Source of the DNA: Gammaproteobacteria bacterium
Lineage (GTDB): Bacteria > Pseudomonadota > Gammaproteobacteria > Chromatiales > Chromatiaceae
Direction of reading: 5' to 3'
NCBI GenBank assembly: GCA_020445405.1
Contig: JAGRGQ010000001.1
Span: 124,001-188,000 of the forward strand
DNA: 64,000 nucleotides
A program made the translations under genes and the position numbers. Below, piece after piece: positions 17,937-26,587 of the stretch; position 1 is the first letter of the stretch, and each line of letters starts with the position of its first letter. The notes under the pieces were generated by a model that worked only from the letters and a program-made list of their open reading frames with translations, had not been told where the DNA came from and ran no database searches.

Positions 17937-20819
17937 ATGCGACCCATTCTTCTGCTCGCGTTAATCGTTTCCACCAGCCGGGCGGTGGCCTCCGCCGACG
18001 CGTTGACGCTGCCGCCGGCGGCAGTCGTGGAAGAGGCCAGGGGCATCGTGCTGTCCATGAAGAGGAACGAGCGCGGACCTTACAGCCGTATCCGCTGGTT
18101 CTGCAAAGACGGCAGTTCTCACCCGCCCACACCCTATCCCTGCGCGGAGCGGGGCGGCGGACACCAGTACGCGGAGTATTCGGCGGAACGCTCGCGGCTG
18201 GCGCAGCTGGGATGGCCCACAGGGACAGTGGTGGCGGCGCTCACCTGGGACGAACTGTGGCAGCCGGAGCAGCGCCATCGGCGGCTGAGGGCGCTGCCAC
18301 TGGAGTTCTATCTGGACTCGGTCGACGATGGCTGGGTGCTGCGCCGGGCGCGACACTACCGTGGACGGATACAACTGGAAGACGAGGAGCAGGCGGGCCG
18401 GTCGTTGTTGTTACAGCTGTTGGAACAGCCCGAATTTCTCCAGCATAATTTTTTGCTGGCGCGCGAACTGACCCGCACCCTCCCGCACGGCAGGCCGACC
18501 GGCGACCGGACGCGGGATATCCGCCATCTCTCCCAGGAGATCGCCGATACCCATCCCAGCTTCAACAATCTGCGAATCGAGGTGCATTCACGGCCATCCT
18601 CAGGCACCGCGGCACGTGTGCGCGAGTGGTTGGCCGGTCAACCGGAAGTGCCGGTTGAGATCCGCGACAGGGTGGAGCGCCTGACCGCCGGTCTGGATGA
18701 TCTGTACGGCCCGTCCGGCCGGCAATTCCGGCTGAAAGCATCTGCGCAATCCCTGGCCAGATTTTCACCCGAGGCGACCCGGTTGATCAAAGAGGCGCAG
18801 GGGGCAGCGCCCGCGCTGCGCATCGAGCGGTTGTCCCAGGCGGTGGCCCAACTGCGCAGAGATGCCGGAGAGCGGGAACCGGGCGCCAGTCTGCGGCGGC
18901 TGGATCTGTTGGTGGAACTGGAAGCGGAGCTGCGTACCTCGGCGCTGGAACTGCTGGAAACCGATCTGACCCGGCGGGAACTGCTGGCTCTGGCGCGCAA
19001 TCTGCTGCGCGCGTCCTGGGGATTGGGTTGGCTCTCCAACGGAGAAACCGAGGCCCTGAGTTCACCGCTCGACGGACTGTTGAACAGCGGCGATGCGGCG
19101 GCATCGGATTTTGCGTTCGCCACCAGACGCCTGTCGCTGGCTGCGGGCTGGACGGCGCAGACGGTGCGCTATGTCTTTGCCGAACCCCTGCTCTACTACG
19201 GCGCGCTTGAACCCAAGGCGGATCGCTTTGTGGACGATCTGCTGCGCGATTCACTGCTGCTGCCTCTGGGTGAGCTGGCGCATCGGCTGGCGGTCGACGG
19301 TGCCCGCGCCGCCGGTATCGGTCACCGCGTATTCGGTGATCCGGCAGGTGGACTGCTGGGCATCAACCCGGGGGTGGCCCGGGGACGTCTGCGGGTGTTG
19401 GAAGCGCAGGAACTGGCACAGGGCATCCATGCGGCGGACGGCGAAATCGTTGTTCTGACTGAAACCGTGGCAGATTTGAACCCGGTGGCGGGAATTCTCA
19501 CGCTGGGGGAAGGCAACCCGTTGTCCCACGTGCAGATGCTGGCACGCAACCTGGGCATACCCAATGCCGTGGTCGCCAAGGAGCTGCTGCCCCGGCTGAG
19601 CGCCCACGCCGGAGAGCAGGTGCTGCTCGCGGTGGCGGGTGACGGCCGGGTATTGATAGAGCGGGTGGATGGAGTTGCGGAAGGCGCAGAAAAACAGCGC
19701 GATCAGGCCGCAACGCCGCAAAAGGTGGCGCTCCCGCTGCCGGACCTGGCACAGGTGCAGCCGCTGCGCCTGGCACAACTGCATGCCGGGCTCTCCGGCA
19801 AAACGGTGGGTCCCAAGGCTGCCAATGTCGGTCAGTTGAACCGACTCTTTCCGGGTCGCATCTCAGCCGCGATAGCGCTTCCCTTCGGGATTTTCGCAGA
19901 GCATACGCTGGCGCCCAGGCAGCGTCTTGAGCAGGCGTTCCATCGCCGCCAGGCCGGTGAACTGAGCCAGGCCGGACTGGAGGCGGAACTGGATGAGGTG
20001 CGCCGGATGGTGGCGGAGGTTTCGTTGAAAGCAGAGCTGGTCACGCAACTGACCGCGCTGATGGAGCAGGAGTTCGGTCCCGTGGGCAGCTACGGGGTAT
20101 TCGTCCGCTCAGACACCAATGCCGAGGATCTGCCGCAATTTACCGGGGCGGGTCTCAATAAGACCATACCGCATGTGGTTGGACTGGATCGCCAGTTCGC
20201 CGCTGTTCCCCAGGTCTGGTCCTCGGTCTATACCCAGCGGGCAATGGCATGGCGCGCCCGCATTCTGAGCAATCCGGAGGCGGTGTTCGCTTCGGTACTG
20301 CTGATGAAGAGTGTGCCATCCGAAAAGTCCGGTGTGCTGGTGACATCGGATCTGACAACCGGCGGCAGCGGATTGACCGTTTCGGTAGCCTGGGGCGTGG
20401 GCGGTGCGGTGGACAACGAAAGTGCCGAATCCAGGGTCCTCAGAGCGGATGGGGGTTCCCTGCTGCTGGCGGAGGCGAAGGCCCCTTATCGCCGCGCCCT
20501 GGCGGAAGAGGGGGGTGTCGTCTGGCTGCCGGCAGACGCCGGCAGGGTCCTGACCGACGGCGAGATGAACGCGTTGCGCCAATTGGCCGATGAGGTGAGA
20601 GAACGCTATCCGCCGGCGCTGGACGAGCGCGGCAACCCATTGCCCTGGGACATCGAGTTCGGTTTCGCCGGGGGCAAATTGTGGCTTCTCCAGATCCGTC
20701 CTCTGATTCAGCGCGGGCGGGTGGAGGCGGATGCGGTAGTCAATGCACGGGTGCCGCCCGCGGTTGCGGCCGGCACTGTTTCACTCGACCAGGTACCGGA
20801 TAGTGTAATCAGACGATGA
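17937..20819 (+). CDS. Exported PEP-synthase/PPDK-like dikinase with GWD-like domain order
   Basis: This 960-residue protein carries a signal peptide (residues 1 to about 20). An unassigned all-helical or mixed N-terminal half runs to about residue 450. Next is a phosphohistidine swivelling domain with NPLSHVQMLARNLGIPN, the likely phosphorylated His being residue 531. From about residue 615 comes an ATP-grasp PPDK N-type domain: GPKAANVGQLN, then FVRSDTNAEDLPQFTGAG near 721-735, and the closing WLLQIRPLIQ near 915. No PEP-binding TIM barrel is present. The order His domain then ATP-grasp is that of glucan water dikinases, the reverse of PEP synthase and PPDK. The substrate is therefore probably not pyruvate. 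Export is odd for an ATP-using enzyme. AGGAA lies a few bases before the ATG. The stop overlaps an in-frame ATG of the next gene, so the two are likely cotranscribed. Database labels would probably call it phosphoenolpyruvate synthase. Confidence 0.72.
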   Translation: MRPILLLALIVSTSRAVASADALTLPPAAVVEEARGIVLSMKRNERGPYSRIRWFCKDGSSHPPTPYPCAERGGGHQYAEYSAERSRLAQLGWPTGTVVAALTWDELWQPEQRHRRLRALPLEFYLDSVDDGWVLRRARHYRGRIQLEDEEQAGRSLLLQLLEQPEFLQHNFLLARELTRTLPHGRPTGDRTRDIRHLSQEIADTHPSFNNLRIEVHSRPSSGTAARVREWLAGQPEVPVEIRDRVERLTAGLDDLYGPSGRQFRLKASAQSLARFSPEATRLIKEAQGAAPALRIERLSQAVAQLRRDAGEREPGASLRRLDLLVELEAELRTSALELLETDLTRRELLALARNLLRASWGLGWLSNGETEALSSPLDGLLNSGDAAASDFAFATRRLSLAAGWTAQTVRYVFAEPLLYYGALEPKADRFVDDLLRDSLLLPLGELAHRLAVDGARAAGIGHRVFGDPAGGLLGINPGVARGRLRVLEAQELAQGIHAADGEIVVLTETVADLNPVAGILTLGEGNPLSHVQMLARNLGIPNAVVAKELLPRLSAHAGEQVLLAVAGDGRVLIERVDGVAEGAEKQRDQAATPQKVALPLPDLAQVQPLRLAQLHAGLSGKTVGPKAANVGQLNRLFPGRISAAIALPFGIFAEHTLAPRQRLEQAFHRRQAGELSQAGLEAELDEVRRMVAEVSLKAELVTQLTALMEQEFGPVGSYGVFVRSDTNAEDLPQFTGAGLNKTIPHVVGLDRQFAAVPQVWSSVYTQRAMAWRARILSNPEAVFASVLLMKSVPSEKSGVLVTSDLTTGGSGLTVSVAWGVGGAVDNESAESRVLRADGGSLLLAEAKAPYRRALAEEGGVVWLPADAGRVLTDGEMNALRQLADEVRERYPPALDERGNPLPWDIEFGFAGGKLWLLQIRPLIQRGRVEADAVVNARVPPAVAAGTVSLDQVPDSVIRR

Positions 20820-20947
20820 GGCGCCGCGTCCCCGCTGGTGAATCCGGCGATCAGTATCAGCACAGGAAGCGGCTTGGGATTACGGCTTATTCAGACACAA
20901 CCATGTTCAGTTTCACTGCCGAGCCTTTGGCTTTTTCCGGAGTAAAA

Positions 20948-22306
20948 ATGAGAGCGCGTTACCAGCACAAAAAACCTATGCGGCGCATGCAGGCTGCGGC
21001 ATTGGCCGTCATCGGGCTGATGCCGCTGATGCCCCCGGTTCTGCAGGCTTATCCACTGGATGCCGACGAGAGCGGTATCAGGCGATTGCAGGGGCAGCGT
21101 GCAATTCAGGCCCGCTCAGGCGGACCGAAACTCCCCCCGGGCGCGCTGTTGTCGGTGAACGATATCGTTCTCCATCTGGAGCGGCATGCCGACTGGAACC
21201 TGGATCCTCAGGAGCGCGATCCGGCGCTGCAGAGCGCTCTCGAATCGGTATTCGCGTCCAGGGATCCCTCCTACGGAGTGGTCGTGGTGGATTTCACCGA
21301 TCCCGCCAATATCCGCTGGGCCGGCGTGCGGGAGGAGCGGCGGCAGGTTCCCGGCAGCGTGGGCAAGGTGCTGTGCATGACGGCACTGTTCGACGGTCTG
21401 CGCCGGGCGTTTCCGGATATCGGGGAGCGCAAACGCATACTGCGTGAGCACTGGGTGGTGGCCACCGACTGGGTGGTTAAAGACTCGCACAAGGTGCCAC
21501 GCCTGGACAGCGCCGGCGGTGGTCTGCGCTATGCGGTAATTCAACCCGGCGACCGTTTTACCCTGGGGGAGTGGGTGGACCATATGATCTCCCCCTCGGC
21601 CAATGCCGCCGGTTCGATCGTGTGGAAGGAGGCTATATTATTGCGCGCCTACGGCAGTGCGTATCCGCCATCTCCCGAAGAGGAGACGGCTTTCTTCCGC
21701 AATACGCCGGCAGCTGAGCTGAGCGCACTTGCACAGGCCGTCATCAACGATGCGCTGACCGCGGCGGACCTGCTGCCGGATGAACTGCGTGTCGGCAACT
21801 TCTGGACCAGCACCGGCAAAAAAAAGGTGGCAGGCGTCGGTGGCTCCAGAGCCACGCCTCGGGAGCTGGCGCGCTGGCTGCTCCGGCTGGAGCAGGGCCG
21901 GCTGGTGGACGCCTGGTCCAGCCTGGAGATGAAGCGCTATCTGTACATGACCAAGCGCCGCTATCGCTACGTCTACGCACCGGAACTGGCACAGGCGGCG
22001 GTTTACTTCAAGAGCGGATCCCAGTTCCGCTGCCGGCCGGAGGAGGGGTTCAAATGCGGCAAGTACATGGGTAACGCGCAGAATGCGATGAATTCGATTC
22101 TGATCGTCGAGTCGCCAGCCCAGGCCGGAGCGCAGCAGAAGCGCTACCTGGTGGCACTCATCTCGGACGTGCGTAAAGTCAATTCCGCCTGGGACCACTC
22201 GCGGCTGGGAGCAGCCATCGAGGAGATTGTCCGCAGCCGCCAGTCGGTCAGGGTCAGGGATGCGGGTAATGCGGGAGAGATCAAGGATTCCGGAACCAGC
22301 GAATGA
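20948..22306 (+). CDS. Second exported SxxK serine hydrolase
   Basis: This is a 452-residue protein with an N-terminal signal (basic MRARYQHKKPMRR, hydrophobic core, cleavage after about residue 34). The SxxK triad is SVGK at 137-140, SAN at 217-219 inside SPSANAAGS, and KSG at 355-357. It is a distant relative of penicillin-binding proteins and beta-lactamases with a long N-terminal extension, and it is clearly distinct in sequence from the hydrolase at 15479. I chose the ATG at 20948 because GGAG lies 6 bases ahead and the signal peptide follows directly. An ATG at 20816 overlapping the previous stop would put 44 non-signal residues in front. It ends the plus-strand arm of the four-gene group. 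The substrate is unknown; a peptidoglycan or peptide acyl-enzyme reaction in the periplasm is the safest guess. Confidence 0.75.
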   Translation: MRARYQHKKPMRRMQAAALAVIGLMPLMPPVLQAYPLDADESGIRRLQGQRAIQARSGGPKLPPGALLSVNDIVLHLERHADWNLDPQERDPALQSALESVFASRDPSYGVVVVDFTDPANIRWAGVREERRQVPGSVGKVLCMTALFDGLRRAFPDIGERKRILREHWVVATDWVVKDSHKVPRLDSAGGGLRYAVIQPGDRFTLGEWVDHMISPSANAAGSIVWKEAILLRAYGSAYPPSPEEETAFFRNTPAAELSALAQAVINDALTAADLLPDELRVGNFWTSTGKKKVAGVGGSRATPRELARWLLRLEQGRLVDAWSSLEMKRYLYMTKRRYRYVYAPELAQAAVYFKSGSQFRCRPEEGFKCGKYMGNAQNAMNSILIVESPAQAGAQQKRYLVALISDVRKVNSAWDHSRLGAAIEEIVRSRQSVRVRDAGNAGEIKDSGTSE

Positions 22307-22404
22307 AGCGCAGGCGTGTTCCGGTGGCAGAGCGCGCGGACGCTGCCCGCCCGATATGCCGGGAATTTTGCATCAACGTCAACAGTTACAGGGGTTAGTT
22401 CTTC

Positions 22405-23793
22405 ATGGATAACAAAGAAACCGACAAAAGTTCTTCCGCGCCGCAGGCACCAACCTCGATTACCGAAGACCACATAGCGGAAATTCACGAGTGCCTGAGC
22501 GAACAGCGGCTGGAGCACCTGCCGGGACTGATCGAACAGTGCAAGGCCAGTGAGATCGCCAGTGCCATGGCGGCGATGACCGTTGACGAACGCCACCGCT
22601 TCTGGGGGCTGCTGCCCGAGCAGCGGCAGGCGAAGGTGCTGGCCAAATTGGGCGAGCAGGTGCGCACCGAACTGCTGGACTCCCTGAATCTGGAAGACGC
22701 CGTCGCGGCAACCGTCGGCATGGACACCGCGGACTTGGCGGAAGTGATCGATGAGGCATCGGACGAACTGCACGATGCGATATTGAACTCGCTCGAAGCG
22801 GATGACCGTGCGCTGGTGGAGAGTACGCTCTCCTTCCCCGAGGATTGCGCCGGTCGCCTGATGGAGAGGGAGCTGCTGGCGATTCGGGCCGACAAGCGGC
22901 TGGATGTCATCAAACGCTATTTGCGCCAGCGCGGCTCGCTGCCGCGCCGCTCCACGGCGCTGATGGTCGTGGATCGGGAGCGGCGGTTTCTGGGCAAGCT
23001 GCCGCTGGAGTTTCTGTTGACGAAAGACCCGGAGACGCTGGTTTCCGAAGTGATGGATGCCAGCGCATTGTCGGTCAATGTGCTGACGCCGTTGCCGGAT
23101 GTCGCAAATCTGTTTCAACGCCTGGATCTGGTGGCATTGCCGGTGGTGGACGACGACCACAAACTGCTGGGCCGCATCGTGCTCGATGATGCCATCGAAC
23201 TGATACGTACCGAGACCGAAAAACCCATGCTGCAGATGGCCGGCCTGGAGGAGGACGAGGATTTGCTTGCGCCTATTGCGGACTCTGCGCGGCGACGCCT
23301 GTTCTGGCTGGGCATCAACCTGATTACCGCATTCCTCGCGGCCGCGGTAATCGGATTGTTCGAGGCCACGCTGGATAAAATCGTGGCATTGGCGGTGCTG
23401 ATGCCCATTGTCGCCAGCATGGGGGGCATCGCCGGCAGTCAGACCCTGACACTGGCCATCCGCGGGCTGGCGCTGGATCAGATCACCGACTCCAATAAAC
23501 GCTGGCTGCTGACCAAGGAGGTGGCCATCTCCGTTATCAATGGCCTGGTATGGGCGGCCGTGGTGGGTGTGATCGCCTGGCTTTGGTTCGGCCAGATCGG
23601 TATTTCATTGATCCTGGGAGTGGCGATGGTGATCAATCTGCTGGTCGCTGCCGTCTCCGGACTGGCGATTCCGCTGATTCTGGACCGGCTCGGTCTGGAC
23701 CCTGCGCTGTCGGGTTCGGTGGTGCTCACGACGGTTACCGATGTCGTCGGTTTCATGAGCTTTTTGGGAATGGCAACACTGTTTCTGCTCTGA
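22405..23793 (+). CDS. mgtE: Magnesium transporter MgtE
   Basis: This is a homodimeric Mg2+ channel of the inner membrane, gated by cytosolic Mg2+ bound to its N and CBS domains. The 462-residue product has the family order. The acidic helical N domain runs from 1 to about 130 (repeats such as LLPEQRQAKVLAKLGEQ). A CBS pair runs from 135 to about 265 (AGRLMERELLAIRADK, VMDASALSVNVLTPL, VALPVVDDDHKLLGRI). The membrane domain runs from about 300 on, including the pore segment MPIVASMGGIAGSQTLTLAIRGLAL. The length matches typical MgtE (about 450). The ATG at 22405 follows AGGGG by about 10 bases. A dispersed inverted repeat begins 6 bases after its stop and separates it from the convergent acyl-CoA ligase gene. 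Confidence 0.95.
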   Translation: MDNKETDKSSSAPQAPTSITEDHIAEIHECLSEQRLEHLPGLIEQCKASEIASAMAAMTVDERHRFWGLLPEQRQAKVLAKLGEQVRTELLDSLNLEDAVAATVGMDTADLAEVIDEASDELHDAILNSLEADDRALVESTLSFPEDCAGRLMERELLAIRADKRLDVIKRYLRQRGSLPRRSTALMVVDRERRFLGKLPLEFLLTKDPETLVSEVMDASALSVNVLTPLPDVANLFQRLDLVALPVVDDDHKLLGRIVLDDAIELIRTETEKPMLQMAGLEEDEDLLAPIADSARRRLFWLGINLITAFLAAAVIGLFEATLDKIVALAVLMPIVASMGGIAGSQTLTLAIRGLALDQITDSNKRWLLTKEVAISVINGLVWAAVVGVIAWLWFGQIGISLILGVAMVINLLVAAVSGLAIPLILDRLGLDPALSGSVVLTTVTDVVGFMSFLGMATLFLL

Positions 23794-23799
23794 CCGGAA

Positions 23800-23885
23800 T
23801 AATTTGGGGTCAGAGTAAAAACTGTAGTTTTGGGATTAAAGCAGTAACGCTAGAAGTCGGAAGTTTTTACTCTGACCCCAAATTA
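23800..23885. repeat. Perfect inverted repeat, copy 2
   Basis: The 24-base arms at 23800-23823 and 23862-23885 are exact reverse complements around a 38-base spacer. They share the core TTTGGGGTCAGAGTAAAAAC with the repeat at 6007-6059, but the bases outside the core differ and the spacer here is much longer. It lies between two convergent genes, so it could serve as a two-way terminator. The right arm overlaps the 3' end of the minus-strand gene and supplies its last codons and stop. Confidence 0.9.
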
Positions 23886-26587
23886 CCATCGCGTGCTGCC
23901 GGCAGGCTGGTCAGATCCAGCGAGACCTTTTTGATGCCCTCTTCATTCGCCTCAGGCGTAATGCTGAAACCAAGCGCGGCCGCCAGGTTCAGCATGCGGC
24001 GGTTGTTCGCCAGCACCTCTCCCTTCATTACCCTGGTGCCCCTTGCGCGGCAGTAGTCGATCATCTTGGTCAGCAGTTTACGGCCCAGACCCTCTCCCTT
24101 GAGGTCGGACCTCACCACCACGGCAAACTCCGCGGTATGGTTGTTGGCGTCGGTCACGGTGCGCACCACGCCGAGCGTCTCATCCCGGATACCGGGATCC
24201 ACGCCGGCGGCAATGAACGCCATCTCCCGGTCGTAGTCGATCTGGGTGAGCTTCGCCATCTCCGAATGCGGCAGGCTTTTTACCAACCCGAAAAAGCGGA
24301 AACGGATATCCTCGGGCGTCAGCCGGGAGATGAATTCATGGTGCCTGGGCTCATCTTCCGGGCGTATCGGCCGCAGCAGCACCCGCCGTCCGTTGGCTGC
24401 TTCAAAATGCTCCTCCAATTGCTGGGGGTAGGGACGGATGGCGAGTTGCCGGGCGCCGTTCTCGTTGGGCGCCACCCGGATGCGGGCGTCCAGCGCCAGC
24501 ACGCCGCGCTCATCGGACCAGAGGGGATTGATATCGAGTTCCAGGATTTCGGGCAGGTCCACCACCATCTGCGACACTTTCAGCAGCGTGAGACAGAGCT
24601 GGTCCATATCCACCGCCTGCCGGTTTCTATAGCCCGCCAGCAGTCTGGAAATCCGGGTGCGGCTGATCATATCCCGGGCCAGATTCATGTTGAGCGGCGG
24701 CAGCGCCATGGCGCTGTCCTTCACCACCTCGACTTCAGTGCCGCCCTGCCCGAACAGGATGACCGGTCCGAAGATCGCATCGCTGAAAACGCCGATGATC
24801 AACTCGTGAGCGCCCGGGCGTTTCGCCATTGCCTGTACGCTGAAACCCTGCACCTGTGCGGTGGGCCGCTTTTCCGCAACCAGGCCGAGCATATGTTCGG
24901 CCGCCTGTCTGACCGATTCGGCTGTTTTCAGGTTCAACGCAACACCGCCCACGTCCGATTTGTGCGAAATATCCTCGGAGAGGATCTTGACGACCACCGG
25001 ATATCCTATCTCCGTCGCATGCTGCGCGGCACTCGCAGGGTCTCCGGCGACATGGGTCTCCACCGTGGGTACGCCGTAGGCCACCAGCACCGCTTTGGCT
25101 TCCGGCTCCGTCATCATCCCGTTGTCCCGGAGCAGTACCTTTTTGACGATTGCCCGCGCCGTTACCGTGTCCGGTGTAAACGCTTCCGGCGCCGACGGCG
25201 GCGTCTCCATCAACATCTCCATATTGCGCCGGTAGTTCACCATGTGCATGAAAGCACCCACCGCGTGACTCGGTGTTTCGTAAGTCGGGAGACCGGCCTG
25301 AGCGAACATGCGCCGGGCGGGTTCGACAGACTCTCCGCCGACCCAGCTCGTCAATACATTGCAGTTTGCCCGCTTTGCGGCATCTATCACCGCCTGCGCA
25401 GCATCGGTGGGGGAGGCCGTGGCTACCGGTGCATGCATCGCCAGCAGCGCATCCACGCCCGGCGCGGTGGTCAGAATTTCCGCCGTCGCGGCGTAGCGTG
25501 CGCCCGGTGCATCGCCGATGATGTCCACCGGATTCGCGCCGGACCAGTTAACCGGCAGCACCGCATCCAGCGCGGCAATGGTCTGTTCCGAAAGTGTGGC
25601 GAGCCGGCCGCCTTCGTGAATCAGATCGTCAACCGCCATGACGCCGATGCCGCCGCCGTTGGTCATGATTGCAAGCGCTTCACCCTTCAGCGGCTTTGAT
25701 CTGGCAAGCGTCTCCACCGCTGCGAACAGCTCGCCGATGTTGCACACGCGCAGCATGCCGGCACGCCGGATCACCGTGTCGTACACCTCGTCGAGACCGG
25801 CAAGTGCACCGGTGTGCGAGGCCGCGGCCCTGGCTCCCTCCGCCGCGCGGCCGGATTTGATGACGATAATGGGTTTGTTGCGCGAAGCGGCCCGGGCAGC
25901 GGAGATGAACTTGCGTCCGCTGCGAATCGACTCAATGTAGAGCAGGATTGCCCGGGTGCCCGGTTCGGTCCCCAGATAATCGATGACGTCGGCAAAATCC
26001 ACGTCGATTTTATCGCCGAGTGAGAGAAAGTGGGAGAAGCCCACGTCGTGGGTGCGGGCCCAATCGAGCACCGCCGTGCAGAGCGCACCCGACTGGGAGA
26101 CGAACGCGATTTTTCCCGGTTTGGCGGGGACATGCGCGAAGCTGGCATTGAGCCTGATACCCGGTACCAGCGCGCCGACACAATTGGGTCCGAGGATACG
26201 GATATCCAGCGCGCGCGTCTTCTCATGCACGAGGTCGATGACCCTGCGGCCGCTCGGCTTGTCGATCACGCCGCCTAGACCGGCCGTCAGGCAGATCACG
26301 GCATGGGTTCCCTTGCGTCCCAACGCGTCGATCAGCGAGGGAACGGTGGCAGGCGGCGTGCAGATGATCGCCATCTCCGGCGTGATCGGCAGACTCTCCA
26401 CATCCGGATAGGCGAGTACGCCCGCGACCGCGTTGCGTTTTGGATTGACCGGCATGATCGGCCCGAGAAAGCCCCCTTCGAGCAGATTACGCATGACGAC
26501 GGTACCTACCGCATGGGGGCGGTTGGAGGCGCCAATGACGGCAACCGATCCGGGTGTGAAGAGTTTATCCAGGTTTCTGGTGGACAT
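23867..26587 (-). CDS. ADP-forming acyl/acetyl-CoA ligase fused to GNAT acetyltransferase (PatZ/Pka-like)
   Basis: This is a 906-residue protein of the PatZ/YfiQ type. The first part is an NDP-forming acyl-CoA synthetase-like region: a CoA-binding Rossmann fold (VAVIGASNRPHAVGTVVMRNLL, residues 10-130), a ligase domain to about 460, and an ATP-grasp domain from about 490 to 700 (TEPEAKAVLVAYGVP, GYPVVVKILSEDISHKSDVGGV). The final 170 residues are a GNAT domain (LLRPIRPEDEPRHHEFISRL, VVRSDLKGEGLGRKLL). PatZ-like proteins acetylate lysines of metabolic enzymes such as acetyl-CoA synthetase and often have a dead ligase part. True ADP-forming acetate ligation is the alternative. The last residues (NLGSE) and the stop come from the inverted repeat, so the original C-terminus has been replaced. 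The gene is convergent to mgtE and appears monocistronic. Confidence 0.88.
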   Translation of the reverse strand: MSTRNLDKLFTPGSVAVIGASNRPHAVGTVVMRNLLEGGFLGPIMPVNPKRNAVAGVLAYPDVESLPITPEMAIICTPPATVPSLIDALGRKGTHAVICLTAGLGGVIDKPSGRRVIDLVHEKTRALDIRILGPNCVGALVPGIRLNASFAHVPAKPGKIAFVSQSGALCTAVLDWARTHDVGFSHFLSLGDKIDVDFADVIDYLGTEPGTRAILLYIESIRSGRKFISAARAASRNKPIIVIKSGRAAEGARAAASHTGALAGLDEVYDTVIRRAGMLRVCNIGELFAAVETLARSKPLKGEALAIMTNGGGIGVMAVDDLIHEGGRLATLSEQTIAALDAVLPVNWSGANPVDIIGDAPGARYAATAEILTTAPGVDALLAMHAPVATASPTDAAQAVIDAAKRANCNVLTSWVGGESVEPARRMFAQAGLPTYETPSHAVGAFMHMVNYRRNMEMLMETPPSAPEAFTPDTVTARAIVKKVLLRDNGMMTEPEAKAVLVAYGVPTVETHVAGDPASAAQHATEIGYPVVVKILSEDISHKSDVGGVALNLKTAESVRQAAEHMLGLVAEKRPTAQVQGFSVQAMAKRPGAHELIIGVFSDAIFGPVILFGQGGTEVEVVKDSAMALPPLNMNLARDMISRTRISRLLAGYRNRQAVDMDQLCLTLLKVSQMVVDLPEILELDINPLWSDERGVLALDARIRVAPNENGARQLAIRPYPQQLEEHFEAANGRRVLLRPIRPEDEPRHHEFISRLTPEDIRFRFFGLVKSLPHSEMAKLTQIDYDREMAFIAAGVDPGIRDETLGVVRTVTDANNHTAEFAVVVRSDLKGEGLGRKLLTKMIDYCRARGTRVMKGEVLANNRRMLNLAAALGFSITPEANEEGIKKVSLDLTSLPAARDGNLGSE

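Noticed and set aside
17937-20819. True phosphoenolpyruvate synthase
   Set aside because: The domain order is reversed, the PEP-binding barrel is absent and there is a signal peptide.
24137-25699. Plus-strand open frame of about 520 codons
   Set aside because: It is antisense to the acyl-CoA ligase/GNAT gene, whose domains are clear along its length.
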